From positions 1-10,022 of the forward strand of contig CAKUGM010000054.1 in assembly GCA_934654625.1 (NCBI GenBank): a stretch of 10,022 nucleotides of DNA, in the 5' to 3' direction. A program made the position numbers and the translations under genes. The stretch comes from an uncultured Collinsella sp. (GTDB lineage Bacteria; Actinomycetota; Coriobacteriia; Coriobacteriales; Coriobacteriaceae). Below the pieces are notes generated by a model, which had not been told where the DNA came from, did not search any database, and saw only the letters and a program-made list of their open reading frames with translations. Below are positions 1 to 6,623 of this stretch, in pieces (position 1 is the stretch's first letter; every line of letters begins with the position of its first letter).

Positions 1-74
1 GAAAGGACTCGAACCTTCACGGGAATCCCACCAGAACCTAAATCTGGCGCGTCTACCAATTCCGCCACGCCCGC
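1..74 (-). tRNA. tRNA-Leu (anticodon UAG), 3' end outside the window
   Basis: Read on the minus strand from base 74, the sequence opens with a GCGGGCG acceptor arm and has the D-loop motif AATTGGTAGACGC. The anticodon stem is CCAGA/TCTGG around the loop TTTAGGT, which gives anticodon UAG and so leucine (CUN codons). A variable arm follows, and then the T-arm GGTTCGAGTCC. The long variable region fits a class II tRNA such as tRNA-Leu. The last acceptor bases (expected CGCCCGC) and the CCA end lie before base 1, so the gene is cut by the window edge. Because the 3' end points left, any element integrated at this tRNA would lie outside the window, not among the genes described here. Confidence 0.95.
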
Positions 75-95
75 ATAAAGACGCACAGCCTAAGC

Positions 96-125
96 ATGAT
101 AGCAGATAGCACGCCACTTTGTTGA
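96..125 (-). promoter_or_regulatory. Probable promoter of the tRNA-Leu gene
   Basis: On the minus strand there is TATCAT (bases 101-96, one mismatch to TATAAT). TCAACA (125-120) lies 18 bases upstream as a weaker -35 box. Transcription would start around base 89, about 15 bases before the mature tRNA 5' end, a normal spacing. No coding sequence is supported between here and the Sel1-type gene. Confidence 0.4.
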
Positions 126-178
126 GCAAAGGTTTGGTGAACGTAGGCAACACGAGGGATACACGATATGGGGGTCGA

Positions 179-1030
179 CTACTCCCCCGCGCGAATGTCC
201 ATATGGCGCCTTTGCAGCGCCTCGCGGGCCAACCGTTGGCCCTCGATAGACTGATCGAGCTGACGCTGATAGTACCCAAGTCCCGCATCGATCAGATGGT
301 AGTAGCCCACCTCGGCTTGCACGTAGAGACTGAGCGCACGCTCGGGATCGGGCCTCGCCACACCATCGATGCCGCTCATAAGGTAATCGGCCATATGGTG
401 TGCCGCGCGGGCAGCAAGCGGGCTTTTCCCCGCAAGCTCGTAGGCCTTTGAGTACAGCTGCCATGCGATGCGTTCGCTTTTGCGAACACCCTTTCCCGAG
501 GCGTAGAAGTCACCGAGTTTCCAATAGGCCTCGGGGTTGGTATCGGTAAGCGCCGCACGAGCGTAGCACTCGTAGGCGCGAGCGTAGTCCCGCTCGCAGC
601 CGCGGCCATAGTAATAGATGTAACCCAGGTTGATCATGCTCTGCGTGTCGCCGCGGTCGGAGCCAAGTTCATAGAGCTCAACCGCGCGGGCGTAATCCTC
701 CGCACTCCCCTGGTTGCTTGTATCGTGGTAGATATTGGCCAGGTTGCAGCAGCAGCCGGCGTCGCCACAGGCCACGCCGTGCTCGTACAGGCGCTTGACG
801 ATGCGCGCAAAGGCGCCCTCCGCCTTCATCTCGCGCGCAAGGAGGGCCTGGTCGAAGTAGAGGTCTTGAAGCATCTCATCGAAGTAGCCGCTCGCGGCGT
901 CGTCGCAGGCGTTGGCAAGAATGTCGTACGCGCCCCTACTCATCTCTCCTGCATAGGCAGAATCCTCGTATTCCACGTCGAAATTAGGCAGCGTTGCAAA
1001 TTCCTGATCGGTGATTTTCTTAAGCTCCAT
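179..1030 (-). CDS. Sel1/TPR-like repeat protein
   Basis: This is a 283-residue soluble protein with no signal peptide or membrane segment. From about residue 84 it is built of helical repeats of the Sel1 (SLR) type. Recognisable units start near 88 (GDAGCCCNLANIYHD), 128 (DTQSMINLGYIYYYGRG), 166 (PEAYWKLGDFYASGKGV) and 205 (LAARAAHHMADYL), each followed by an A-x-x-x-Y helix such as YARAYECYARAA. The N-terminal 80 residues are acidic and helical and not recognised. Sel1 repeats are protein-binding scaffolds; the partner cannot be told from sequence. The ATG is preceded by GGAAAGAAGGT at a good distance. The gene lies 93 bases downstream of the helicase gene on the same strand and may be reached by read-through, since I see no convincing terminator between them. 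Confidence 0.85.
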   Translation of the reverse strand: MELKKITDQEFATLPNFDVEYEDSAYAGEMSRGAYDILANACDDAASGYFDEMLQDLYFDQALLAREMKAEGAFARIVKRLYEHGVACGDAGCCCNLANIYHDTSNQGSAEDYARAVELYELGSDRGDTQSMINLGYIYYYGRGCERDYARAYECYARAALTDTNPEAYWKLGDFYASGKGVRKSERIAWQLYSKAYELAGKSPLAARAAHHMADYLMSGIDGVARPDPERALSLYVQAEVGYYHLIDAGLGYYQRQLDQSIEGQRLAREALQRRHMDIRAGE

Positions 1031-1123
1031 GGTGGACCTTCTTTCCCAAACAGCGCCCGGCCGATGCCGGTTGCATTGTTTTGAGTGTATGTGGTCGTGT
1101 GGACATGGGGTTGGGGGTACTTG

Positions 1124-3157
1124 TTAACCCCTAGCCGCTCTCTCCAAAGCCGATTGAAGCTCTGGGTCAACAGCAAAGAGATAAAGGCCGTGAACGCCGC
1201 GCTTCAAAAGAACGTTTAGCTCATTGCGCAGGTTCTTATCAGAATAGTCTTTAACTCCTGAACGCTTATTAACAGCCCTCTTGTTTTTACTTGCCTTGCT
1301 GTCAAATATCAGCCTTCCATCACGAAGTTTGACCGAAGGCCCAATGATCACACCGGCGTAATTCAGGTCAAATCCCTGAATGGTAAATGTCGACCCTATT
1401 TCATCGATCGTTTCAGACCTCTCCGCCCAAGCGGTATCGTCAATAGTAGGTGCACCGCCCGACACATCAAGCTGATAGTTCCACGGGTGACAGAAGCGAT
1501 CAGAATCAGGCGCATCGTCATTAAAGATGAAGCCTCGCTTGTCATTTTCATCAAGGCCCATTTTCCATATGCCAGCTTCATCGCGATGAAGCTCGACATT
1601 CCACGCGCCATCGTTGCTATCCAAGTTGCCTTTTTGACCATTGTAGGCCCAGTCGTATGTCGCGAGAACGCGCGAGAGACCTTTGCTCCCAGCGTCAGCC
1701 GCTTTCTCGCGAATCGCCAGCCACAACTTAGCCGGGGAATCGTAAATGCGAATCTCGTAGCCATCACCAGCGGAAGAGCTGAGGTCGTTGTTCTTAGCAT
1801 CTTTCGGAATAGAGCCTATGGCGCGCCCACTTGCAAAATCGTCAATCCACTTAATAGTTTCTGGACCTGCAGCAATCCGAAATTGGTGCGTAAGGACAAC
1901 GGAAGCCCGGTTAAACTTTGAGCCATCTTCAAGCTCGACAGGCTCAAAACAGTCTTCGCCGCCTATTTTACTATCCCCTAGAAGTTCGTTTAAATCTTGT
2001 TCAGACCACTGCTGGCCCGTCTCAAGAATCTGATCGGGATCGAAAACGGCAACGGTCACTTTCGCACGACGCATTATATCGAGAAGCATATTCGTGCCGG
2101 AATAACCTTGATTTCCCTGAGTAAGAAGAAGATGCGCCTCGTCAACAAGGGCAACATCAACCTTCTCCAAAGGTTTTGAAATATCCCTCTTTGACTTGCC
2201 CGTAGAGGAGACCGTCTTTTCGCTTCGACGATTAATAAATTGAGCTGGTTTGAGAACTACCTCGTCGTTGCGTTTCTGGAGACCGAGCTTCCTTGCAATC
2301 TGGTTATAAACGTTTTTCTGTTCCTTGTGATTTACAAGCACAAACGCTTGCAAGGGATGAACATCAGAGGCCTCGGAATCCGGCGAATCCCCAGTATCTT
2401 CCGAATCGGCAAGCAACGTATTAAAGAGATGGCTAATCAATACCGTTTTTCCCGTGCCCGCAGCACCTCGGACAAGGATAAGGTCGCCAAATTCCGTCTT
2501 TGCGTCAATAGGCCGCTCTCGCGAACAGAAAACAGCCTCAAGAATATCTCTTTCGGCATCAAGTTGAGCTGTTGTAAGCTCATGAAAAGGCGATGCTTTG
2601 AACAGAGCGGAATCTCTAATGATGCGTTCCGAAGGAAAGAGCCTCGGATTCAGTGAATTGAGCTTCCTCCAGGTACGAGTGAACACCTCGTCAAGTTCTT
2701 CGCGAGTGTAATAATTTCCCTGGGGATTAGTCCTGCGGTTGTTGAGGCTTCTAATCGAGTCGACACCCAACAGATACTGCATCATTCGATTCTCGATATC
2801 GAGAGTCAACGATTTATTAAAATGCGAATGACCGATGACGAGCTGCCGCACGGAGGAAGGGTTGCTCTCGGCCAGCTCGCGGAATTCGCGCCAGTCCGGG
2901 CGTACTTTTGGATCGGCCTTTAGATGCTGGCTCGTTCGATTTTCGATATTATTCGTCTCGCCCACATAAGCGATATAACTTGAATCTGCCTCGTTAGTGC
3001 CATCGGGCTGTGCGTACACGACATAAACGGTGGGATAGCCATAAATAAGGGATTCTGCAGCAGGATTTTCGGGCAGCATGAACTCAATCTTGCGCTTTCC
3101 AAAACTAACAAGAGCCGATTCAGCTATTACAGGACTTGGGATTCGACGTCTATTCAT
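1124..3157 (-). CDS. GIY-YIG domain fused to DUF2075 (Schlafen-group) DNA/RNA helicase
   Basis: A 677-residue protein with two parts. The N-terminal part, about 40-145, resembles a GIY-YIG nuclease. VYVVYA (44-49) and YVGET (64-68) stand for the GIY and YIG strands. They are followed by Arg74, Glu122 in DIENRMMQYLL, and LNNR (138-141), where a catalytic Arg, Glu and late Asn are expected. The larger part is a superfamily I-like ATPase of the DUF2075 type. It has Walker A GAAGTGKT (231-238), Walker B VALVDEAH (335-342), VFDPDQ (371-376), a THQFR motif (423-427), FTIQGFD (591-597) and a C-terminal LLKRGVHGLYLFAVD (650-664), which matches the last helicase motif of the family. All key ATPase residues are present, so it is probably active. 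The ATG overlaps the stop of the MazG-like gene (ATGA), implying coupled translation. It looks AT-richer than the flanking genes, which hints at horizontal origin. A role in phage defence or nucleic-acid surveillance is inference. Confidence 0.88.
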   Translation of the reverse strand: MNRRRIPSPVIAESALVSFGKRKIEFMLPENPAAESLIYGYPTVYVVYAQPDGTNEADSSYIAYVGETNNIENRTSQHLKADPKVRPDWREFRELAESNPSSVRQLVIGHSHFNKSLTLDIENRMMQYLLGVDSIRSLNNRRTNPQGNYYTREELDEVFTRTWRKLNSLNPRLFPSERIIRDSALFKASPFHELTTAQLDAERDILEAVFCSRERPIDAKTEFGDLILVRGAAGTGKTVLISHLFNTLLADSEDTGDSPDSEASDVHPLQAFVLVNHKEQKNVYNQIARKLGLQKRNDEVVLKPAQFINRRSEKTVSSTGKSKRDISKPLEKVDVALVDEAHLLLTQGNQGYSGTNMLLDIMRRAKVTVAVFDPDQILETGQQWSEQDLNELLGDSKIGGEDCFEPVELEDGSKFNRASVVLTHQFRIAAGPETIKWIDDFASGRAIGSIPKDAKNNDLSSSAGDGYEIRIYDSPAKLWLAIREKAADAGSKGLSRVLATYDWAYNGQKGNLDSNDGAWNVELHRDEAGIWKMGLDENDKRGFIFNDDAPDSDRFCHPWNYQLDVSGGAPTIDDTAWAERSETIDEIGSTFTIQGFDLNYAGVIIGPSVKLRDGRLIFDSKASKNKRAVNKRSGVKDYSDKNLRNELNVLLKRGVHGLYLFAVDPELQSALERAARG

Positions 3158-3522
3158 TTGCGTTCATCAATCTCGGAGACCGAATGATCAAGTTCCGTAT
3201 ATTTCTTTGAAGAGCCTCGCGATACCGAGACAGGATACTTGTCTCGGTTCTTTGCAAGTTTAGACTCAATTGCCGAAGCAAGATCGATGCCTTTACTGTC
3301 AGCAAGGTAAATAGCGTAGATAAGTATATCGGCAAGTTCTTCTCGTATTGCCTTGTCCTTTGACGACACATCGAGATCTGAACCAGACCATTGAAAATAC
3401 TCGAGAAGTTCAGCTGCTTCAAGAGAAAGCGATATGGCAAGATCTTTTGGATTGTGAAACTGCGCCCACTCGCGCTCATCTCTGAAAGCAAGCACATCTT
3501 CGCGAACCGACTCGAAGTCCAT
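3154..3522 (-). CDS. MazG-like nucleotide pyrophosphohydrolase
   Basis: A 122-residue all-alpha protein of the MazG/dCTPase (RS21-C6) superfamily, which cleaves nucleoside triphosphates to the monophosphate and pyrophosphate with Mg2+. The metal-binding pattern is visible: E35 and E38 in SLEAAELLEYF, then E62 and D65 in EELADILIYA. The family's KNRDKYPV segment follows at 91-98, and an early HNPKDLA (23-29) is also typical. The length fits a single-domain member rather than the two-domain housekeeping MazG. The last 20 or so residues are polar and probably flexible. AAAGGAG sits five bases before the ATG. It is the first gene of the operon, and its stop overlaps the helicase start by four bases. 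The substrate (dCTP, an oxidised nucleotide or an alarmone) cannot be read from sequence. Confidence 0.9.
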   Translation of the reverse strand: MDFESVREDVLAFRDEREWAQFHNPKDLAISLSLEAAELLEYFQWSGSDLDVSSKDKAIREELADILIYAIYLADSKGIDLASAIESKLAKNRDKYPVSVSRGSSKKYTELDHSVSEIDERK

Positions 3523-3553
3523 GAATCTCCTTTGGTTCCCCCATTTCTATCCC

Positions 3554-3580
3554 ATTGTATGGCAAGGAATCCAGTTACAA
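3554..3580 (-). promoter_or_regulatory. Probable promoter of the MazG-like/helicase operon
   Basis: On the minus strand TTGTAA (3580-3575) and TACAAT (3559-3554) are separated by 15 bases, slightly short of ideal. The -10 box lies 31 bases before the MazG-like start, leaving a short leader that carries the AAAGGAG ribosome site. On the plus strand in the same gap, TTGGCG (3603-3608) and TATAGG (3625-3630) with 16 bases between could drive the exported-protein gene, but less convincingly. Confidence 0.45.
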
Positions 3581-3735
3581 CCGCAATATCGCACCCTCAA
3601 TGTTGGCGGGTGGTAATTCAACGCTATAGGAACAATGCACAGCATGGACAAGACAAAGCGGCCCCATCCCATGTCCCCACGAGCACCTACCCTTCTTGAT
3701 ATCGGACAACCCGCACCCAAGGGAAGGGAATTCAA

Positions 3736-4239
3736 ATGGATAGCTCGAATGAACTTGAATTGACCCGTCGCGGTTTTACCGTACTAGCAGCCTCGGCTTT
3801 TGGAGCCTTTTTTATCAAACCCAACCTTGCCGATGCCCTCTCCCCTAGCAAAACGTATCTCGTGAGCATAAAGACGACTGGATACGGATACCTTTGGGAA
3901 AAGGAGTTCGAGGGCACCGAATGGATGGAAGATCCAGACGAGGCGGAAATTCAGCGCGAGGCACTAGGACCAGGATCCATCCTCTATTTTGAACAGGACC
4001 CCGAAATCCCAAAGGACGCAGCTTGGCTCGATGTCGTCTCCGCGGACGGTGAAAAACTCTGCGACATTCCTTGGTGCGCAACGCCCGAGGAAGAGGCAGC
4101 AGTCATGAAGATCGTCAAGAAGATCAACGATGGCCATAAGGTCTGGGCGGAAGTGAGCGACGCGCACCATTGCACGATCGACGCCGGCCCCGACGACGCC
4201 CGCATCCACCATCTTGAGTTCGATGTGTTTTATCGCTAG
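3736..4239 (+). CDS. Exported protein with twin-arginine-like signal, possible HIRAN-like domain
   Basis: A 167-residue protein. Residues 10-14 are TRRGF, followed by the hydrophobic stretch VLAASAFGAFFI and a small-residue stretch (ADA, 32-34), which fits a Tat-type signal peptide or anchor. The mature part, about 38-142, has a pattern reminiscent of the HIRAN fold: a YLVSIKTTGYGY strand, LGPGSILYFEQDP (77-89), then AAWLDVVSADGEKLCDIPW (95-113), then a helix and VKKINDGHKVWAEVSD. This echoes the family's order of 'G-x-L-x-L-x-R-E-P, aI-x-V, g-x-x-l-G-y-l-p'. The usual NxxD residues are not clear, so the match is weak. GGGAAGGG lies just before the ATG. The gene is divergent from the MazG-like operon and ends before a strong terminator. 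The function is unknown. Confidence 0.75.
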   Translation: MDSSNELELTRRGFTVLAASAFGAFFIKPNLADALSPSKTYLVSIKTTGYGYLWEKEFEGTEWMEDPDEAEIQREALGPGSILYFEQDPEIPKDAAWLDVVSADGEKLCDIPWCATPEEEAAVMKIVKKINDGHKVWAEVSDAHHCTIDAGPDDARIHHLEFDVFYR

Positions 4240-4262
4240 TTGGGCTTCTCGCCCGATCGCAA

Positions 4263-4305
4263 ATGAGGGAGCCATGCAGCTTAGTTGCATGGCTCCCTCA
4301 TCTTT
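4263..4305 (+). terminator. Rho-independent terminator, 16-bp perfect stem
   Basis: Arms at 4263-4278 and 4286-4301 pair perfectly across a 7-base loop, and CTTTT follows on the plus strand. It sits 24 bases after the stop of the exported-protein gene. The opposite strand has only a short T run, but since the next gene is convergent the hairpin may serve both sides. A weaker 7-bp inverted repeat (TCCTAGG, 4319-4325, with CCTAGGA, 4345-4351) lies at the end of the minus-strand gene. Confidence 0.9.
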
Positions 4306-4346
4306 TGGCGCAAGGGCTTCCTAGGCGAAGGTTCACTTAGGCCCAC

Positions 4347-4861
4347 CTAGGAGATGCTCGGCCCCTTTCCTTTGCAGGTACAGCCGTACACCACGTCACC
4401 AGGGCGCTCGACTGTCTGTTTGCCGCATGCGCGACACTTCACAAGCAGTAGGTCATCCCCCGGTTGCTTTCCAGAGATAAGGTCGATCAGCTCGTAACCG
4501 TTTTCCTCTGCAAGATCGCGCGCCTGGAAAAGACGCAAGGCAGTTCTTTCGTCCATCACACCCTGTTTGAGCAGGTCGTTATAACTGTAACCCTGAGAAA
4601 GCAACGATTGGATCGCCTCGTCTCTCAAAACGCGGCAATCGGCATACCAGTCCGTCCAGTAACATGCGCGGCAAACCTTCTCGCCTATATCATTTTATCC
4701 AAGATGTACTTGAGGCGGTAATGAGCCTGCGTCCCGCACGTCGTGCAACGCGTGAACAGGTACTGGCCTTTTAGGTATTTGCCCTTCTCGTCATACGGCT
4801 GCGTGAGTTCGAGCCCTGCCTCGGCAAGAATTGAATCGAGCTCCTCATTCGAAAGCTTCAT
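4347..4861 (-). pseudogene. Cysteine-rich (zinc-ribbon-like) protein gene broken by a one-base frameshift
   Basis: From ATG 4861, with AGGAGGT eight bases upstream, the frame reads 58 residues and stops at TAG 4687-4685. It begins MKLSNEELDSILAEAGLEL, contains CTTCG (39-43), and ends ILDKMI. The other frame then continues smoothly as GEKVCRACYWTDWYADC and runs to TAG 4349-4347. Adding one A to the AAAA run (bases 4693-4696) gives ...ILDKNDIGEKVCRAC... and one protein of about 171 residues. The repaired protein has three cysteine clusters: CTTC, CRAC, and a C-terminal CRAC...GCTC pair, which suggests one or two zinc ribbons. A helical middle reads LLSQGYSYNDLLKQGVMDE. The family is unknown to me. 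It is probably the second gene of an operon, 11 bases after the membrane protein's stop. A sequencing error in the homopolymer is a real alternative to a true pseudogene. Confidence 0.7.
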
Positions 4862-4872
4862 TGCTCTACCTC

Positions 4873-5607
4873 CTACCTAAGCTTCACTGCGAACTCACGA
4901 TGACACGACCTGCAGATCATCTTATTCTTGCCAGGGTTCTTGAAGCCGCCAAGCGCACCCACCCAGGCACTGCCGGAGAGCGCGGCAAACACGAACGCAC
5001 GCCCAACCGAATATGGCTTGCGCGTAGTTCCCAACTGGATAACGTCCTCGGAGTCGCAGTACGGACACATGAGGCCGGCCCTCTTCATGCGCTTCTTATA
5101 TTCCTCCTCGCGCCATTTTTCCGCTTGAGCCTCGTACTCGATGCGCTTTCTCTCGCGTTCGAGCTCTTTTTGCTGAAGCTCCTCGGCGGTGGGCACGGTC
5201 CTGAACGGCTGGCCCACAAAGTAGAAAACGATACCGGAGACAAGCCAAAACAGCGCACTCGCATAGTCATTGCGCACCACGCAAATAAACGCCATGATCG
5301 GTGAGGCGAAGAGGGCCACCGCAAGCACCAACCGAAATACAGCGCCCAAAAGCCCTCCGATGAGAATGGCGAAGTACTCAGCGGCGCCTTTAAGGCCATA
5401 GCTCGCAATTGTGAATAAAGCAAAGCCTAGCAGGGGCATAGCGAACCCCAAGCCAATGTAGGTAGGGATATTGACTCCAAAGGAAGCAATCGGCCCACCA
5501 TAAGCGTAGATGCACAATGCAAAAAAGAGGAATCCCACCCCCGCAACGAGCGTAAGCGCGAATATTATTGCAGCCGCTTGCTCAAACAAGCTTTTCTTAT
5601 CCCTCAC
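4873..5607 (-). CDS. Membrane protein with charged linker and C-terminal zinc ribbon
   Basis: A 244-residue protein with a GTG start, preceded by AAGGA at a fitting distance. Hydrophobic segments near 10-34, 50-70, 77-109 (long enough for one or two helices) and 115-132 suggest four or five membrane spans. A highly charged, probably coiled-coil helix follows at 140-176 (EELQQKELERERKRIEYEAQ). The C-terminal domain has CPYC (181-184) and CRSC (232-235), a zinc-ribbon pair separated by a glycine/alanine-rich stretch that may touch the membrane. This tail arrangement is common in Firmicutes and Actinobacteria proteins of unknown role. Its stop codon lies beside the ribosome site of the frameshifted cysteine-rich gene, so the two form an operon. 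Confidence 0.8.
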   Translation of the reverse strand: MRDKKSLFEQAAAIIFALTLVAGVGFLFFALCIYAYGGPIASFGVNIPTYIGLGFAMPLLGFALFTIASYGLKGAAEYFAILIGGLLGAVFRLVLAVALFASPIMAFICVVRNDYASALFWLVSGIVFYFVGQPFRTVPTAEELQQKELERERKRIEYEAQAEKWREEEYKKRMKRAGLMCPYCDSEDVIQLGTTRKPYSVGRAFVFAALSGSAWVGALGGFKNPGKNKMICRSCHREFAVKLR

Positions 5608-5642
5608 GAGGCATCCTTAACTTCGGTGATGCCTCGATTCTA
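5608..5642 (-). promoter_or_regulatory. Leader hairpin and -10-like box before the membrane protein
   Basis: GAGGCATC (5608-5615) and GATGCCTC (5628-5635) form an 8-bp inverted repeat directly abutting the GTG start. The AAGGA ribosome site falls at the edge of its loop. On the minus strand TAGAAT (5642-5637) lies just upstream as a possible -10 box, without a good -35. The hairpin could limit ribosome access, or the repeat could be an operator over the transcription start. Confidence 0.3.
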
Positions 5643-5682
5643 AACCCTCGCGCAGACACGGCCCAGAAGTTCATACAGGGCA

Positions 5683-5705
5683 GACGCGTGCATCGCGTCC
5701 GGACG
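5683..5705. promoter_or_regulatory. Overlapping dyads between divergent genes, candidate operator
   Basis: GACGCG (5683-5688) and CGCGTC (5694-5699) flank five bases. The perfect palindrome CGTCCGGACG (5696-5705) overlaps the second arm. No T run follows on either strand, so a terminator is unlikely. Placement in the gap between divergently read genes fits a regulator site, but such short GC dyads also arise by chance. Confidence 0.25.
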
Positions 5706-5767
5706 AGAGGCTATTGTTTAGAGGGGTTATCATATGGCTCGAAGAATTGTTGAGAACGGACGGCACC

Positions 5768-6460
5768 ATGGCAAGCGGCAAGAAAAGCAATTCAAACGCT
5801 GGCAAGCGGACATTGTTCGCAATCGTTGCCCTTGCGGTTATCGCACTCGACATCTGGTGGGTCGCAAGCGGGCAAGGCCGCGATATCTTCTCTCCGCAGC
5901 CCGCCGCGGAGACCAAAACCGAACGCAAAATGTATGTAGAGCTTTGCGGCCCCCTCTCCGGAGATATGGAATGGGGCATCGCCCTGCGACCAGAGGTTCA
6001 TAATTTTCCGCAAGGGGCTGTCGAGTCCCGGTTCTGGGAGATCTCACGCGATCAAGGTGCCACGTGGCAGCCCTGGGATTGCGAGCCCGACGAGCTTACG
6101 CAGTGGGTAACCGCATCGGAAGATACGGTTGGATGCCTGATTCGCGTGACCGAGTACGCCGTACTCGAGGACGGCTCGGGCGCTTCGTGCACGAGTGCAC
6201 CATTTGGCCCCATCGAGGAGCAGCGCGGATTTAGCCTGGGCGGCACTGCAACGCAAGGCAACGGAGGGCCCGCTTCATCCAACAGCAGTGCGCCAGTTGA
6301 CCCCGTAGTCTACGTTTGCGAGAGCGCGGGAAACGCTTACTATCACACCTACGATTGCGATGAGCTGAGTCTGCTTCGCCAGCGCGGCTACTCCACGAGC
6401 GAGATGGCTCTGAGCGAAGCAAGTAAGCTCTACCAGCCGTGTCCTGTTTGCCAGGGGTAG
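5768..6460 (+). CDS. Membrane-anchored extracytoplasmic protein with C-terminal Cys/His motif
   Basis: From ATG 5768 this is a 230-residue protein. A lysine-rich start (MASGKKSNSNAGKR) and one hydrophobic helix (about 14-33) make a type II anchor or uncleaved signal. The central part (about 54-150) is beta-rich with RFWEISRDQGATWQPW and paired cysteines and looks like an Ig-like fold. A glycine/serine linker (156-178) leads to a C-terminal unit with YYHTYDC (H193, C197) and PCPVC (C225, C228). This matches the recurrent 'YHxxxC-x(n)-A-x(n)-PCxxC' module often found at the end of exported bacterial proteins and thought to bind metal. The start is uncertain. The better ribosome site, GAGGGG (5721-5726), points to ATG 5734 in another frame. 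An in-frame TTG at 5714 is also possible. The role is unknown. Confidence 0.75.
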   Translation: MASGKKSNSNAGKRTLFAIVALAVIALDIWWVASGQGRDIFSPQPAAETKTERKMYVELCGPLSGDMEWGIALRPEVHNFPQGAVESRFWEISRDQGATWQPWDCEPDELTQWVTASEDTVGCLIRVTEYAVLEDGSGASCTSAPFGPIEEQRGFSLGGTATQGNGGPASSNSSAPVDPVVYVCESAGNAYYHTYDCDELSLLRQRGYSTSEMALSEASKLYQPCPVCQG

Positions 6461-6623
6461 TTTCTGCAGACGGGATGCCGCGCAGCACGGGCGGGCATCC
6501 AAGACTCAGCGCCGTCTCTCCCCTGCCGCTCACGGCCTACTTTCAACCAACCCGCATAGTCTGAGTATATTTCACCCTCGTAGATGGCATATGACTATCA
6601 ACTAAACTAAATGCGAGGGGACC

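Noticed and set aside
1031..1123. Terminator between the helicase gene and the Sel1-type gene
   Set aside because: The GGGG...CCCC and CCGGC...GCCGG pairs are short, and no T run follows on the minus strand.
1..3522. tRNA-Leu as attachment site of an island carrying the helicase operon
   Set aside because: The tRNA 3' end, where integration usually occurs, points out of the window to the left. I saw no integrase and no duplicated tRNA 3' end to the right.
6472..6500. GGATGCC/GGCATCC hairpin as terminator of the membrane-anchored protein gene
   Set aside because: The stem is only seven pairs with a 14-base loop, and no T run follows.
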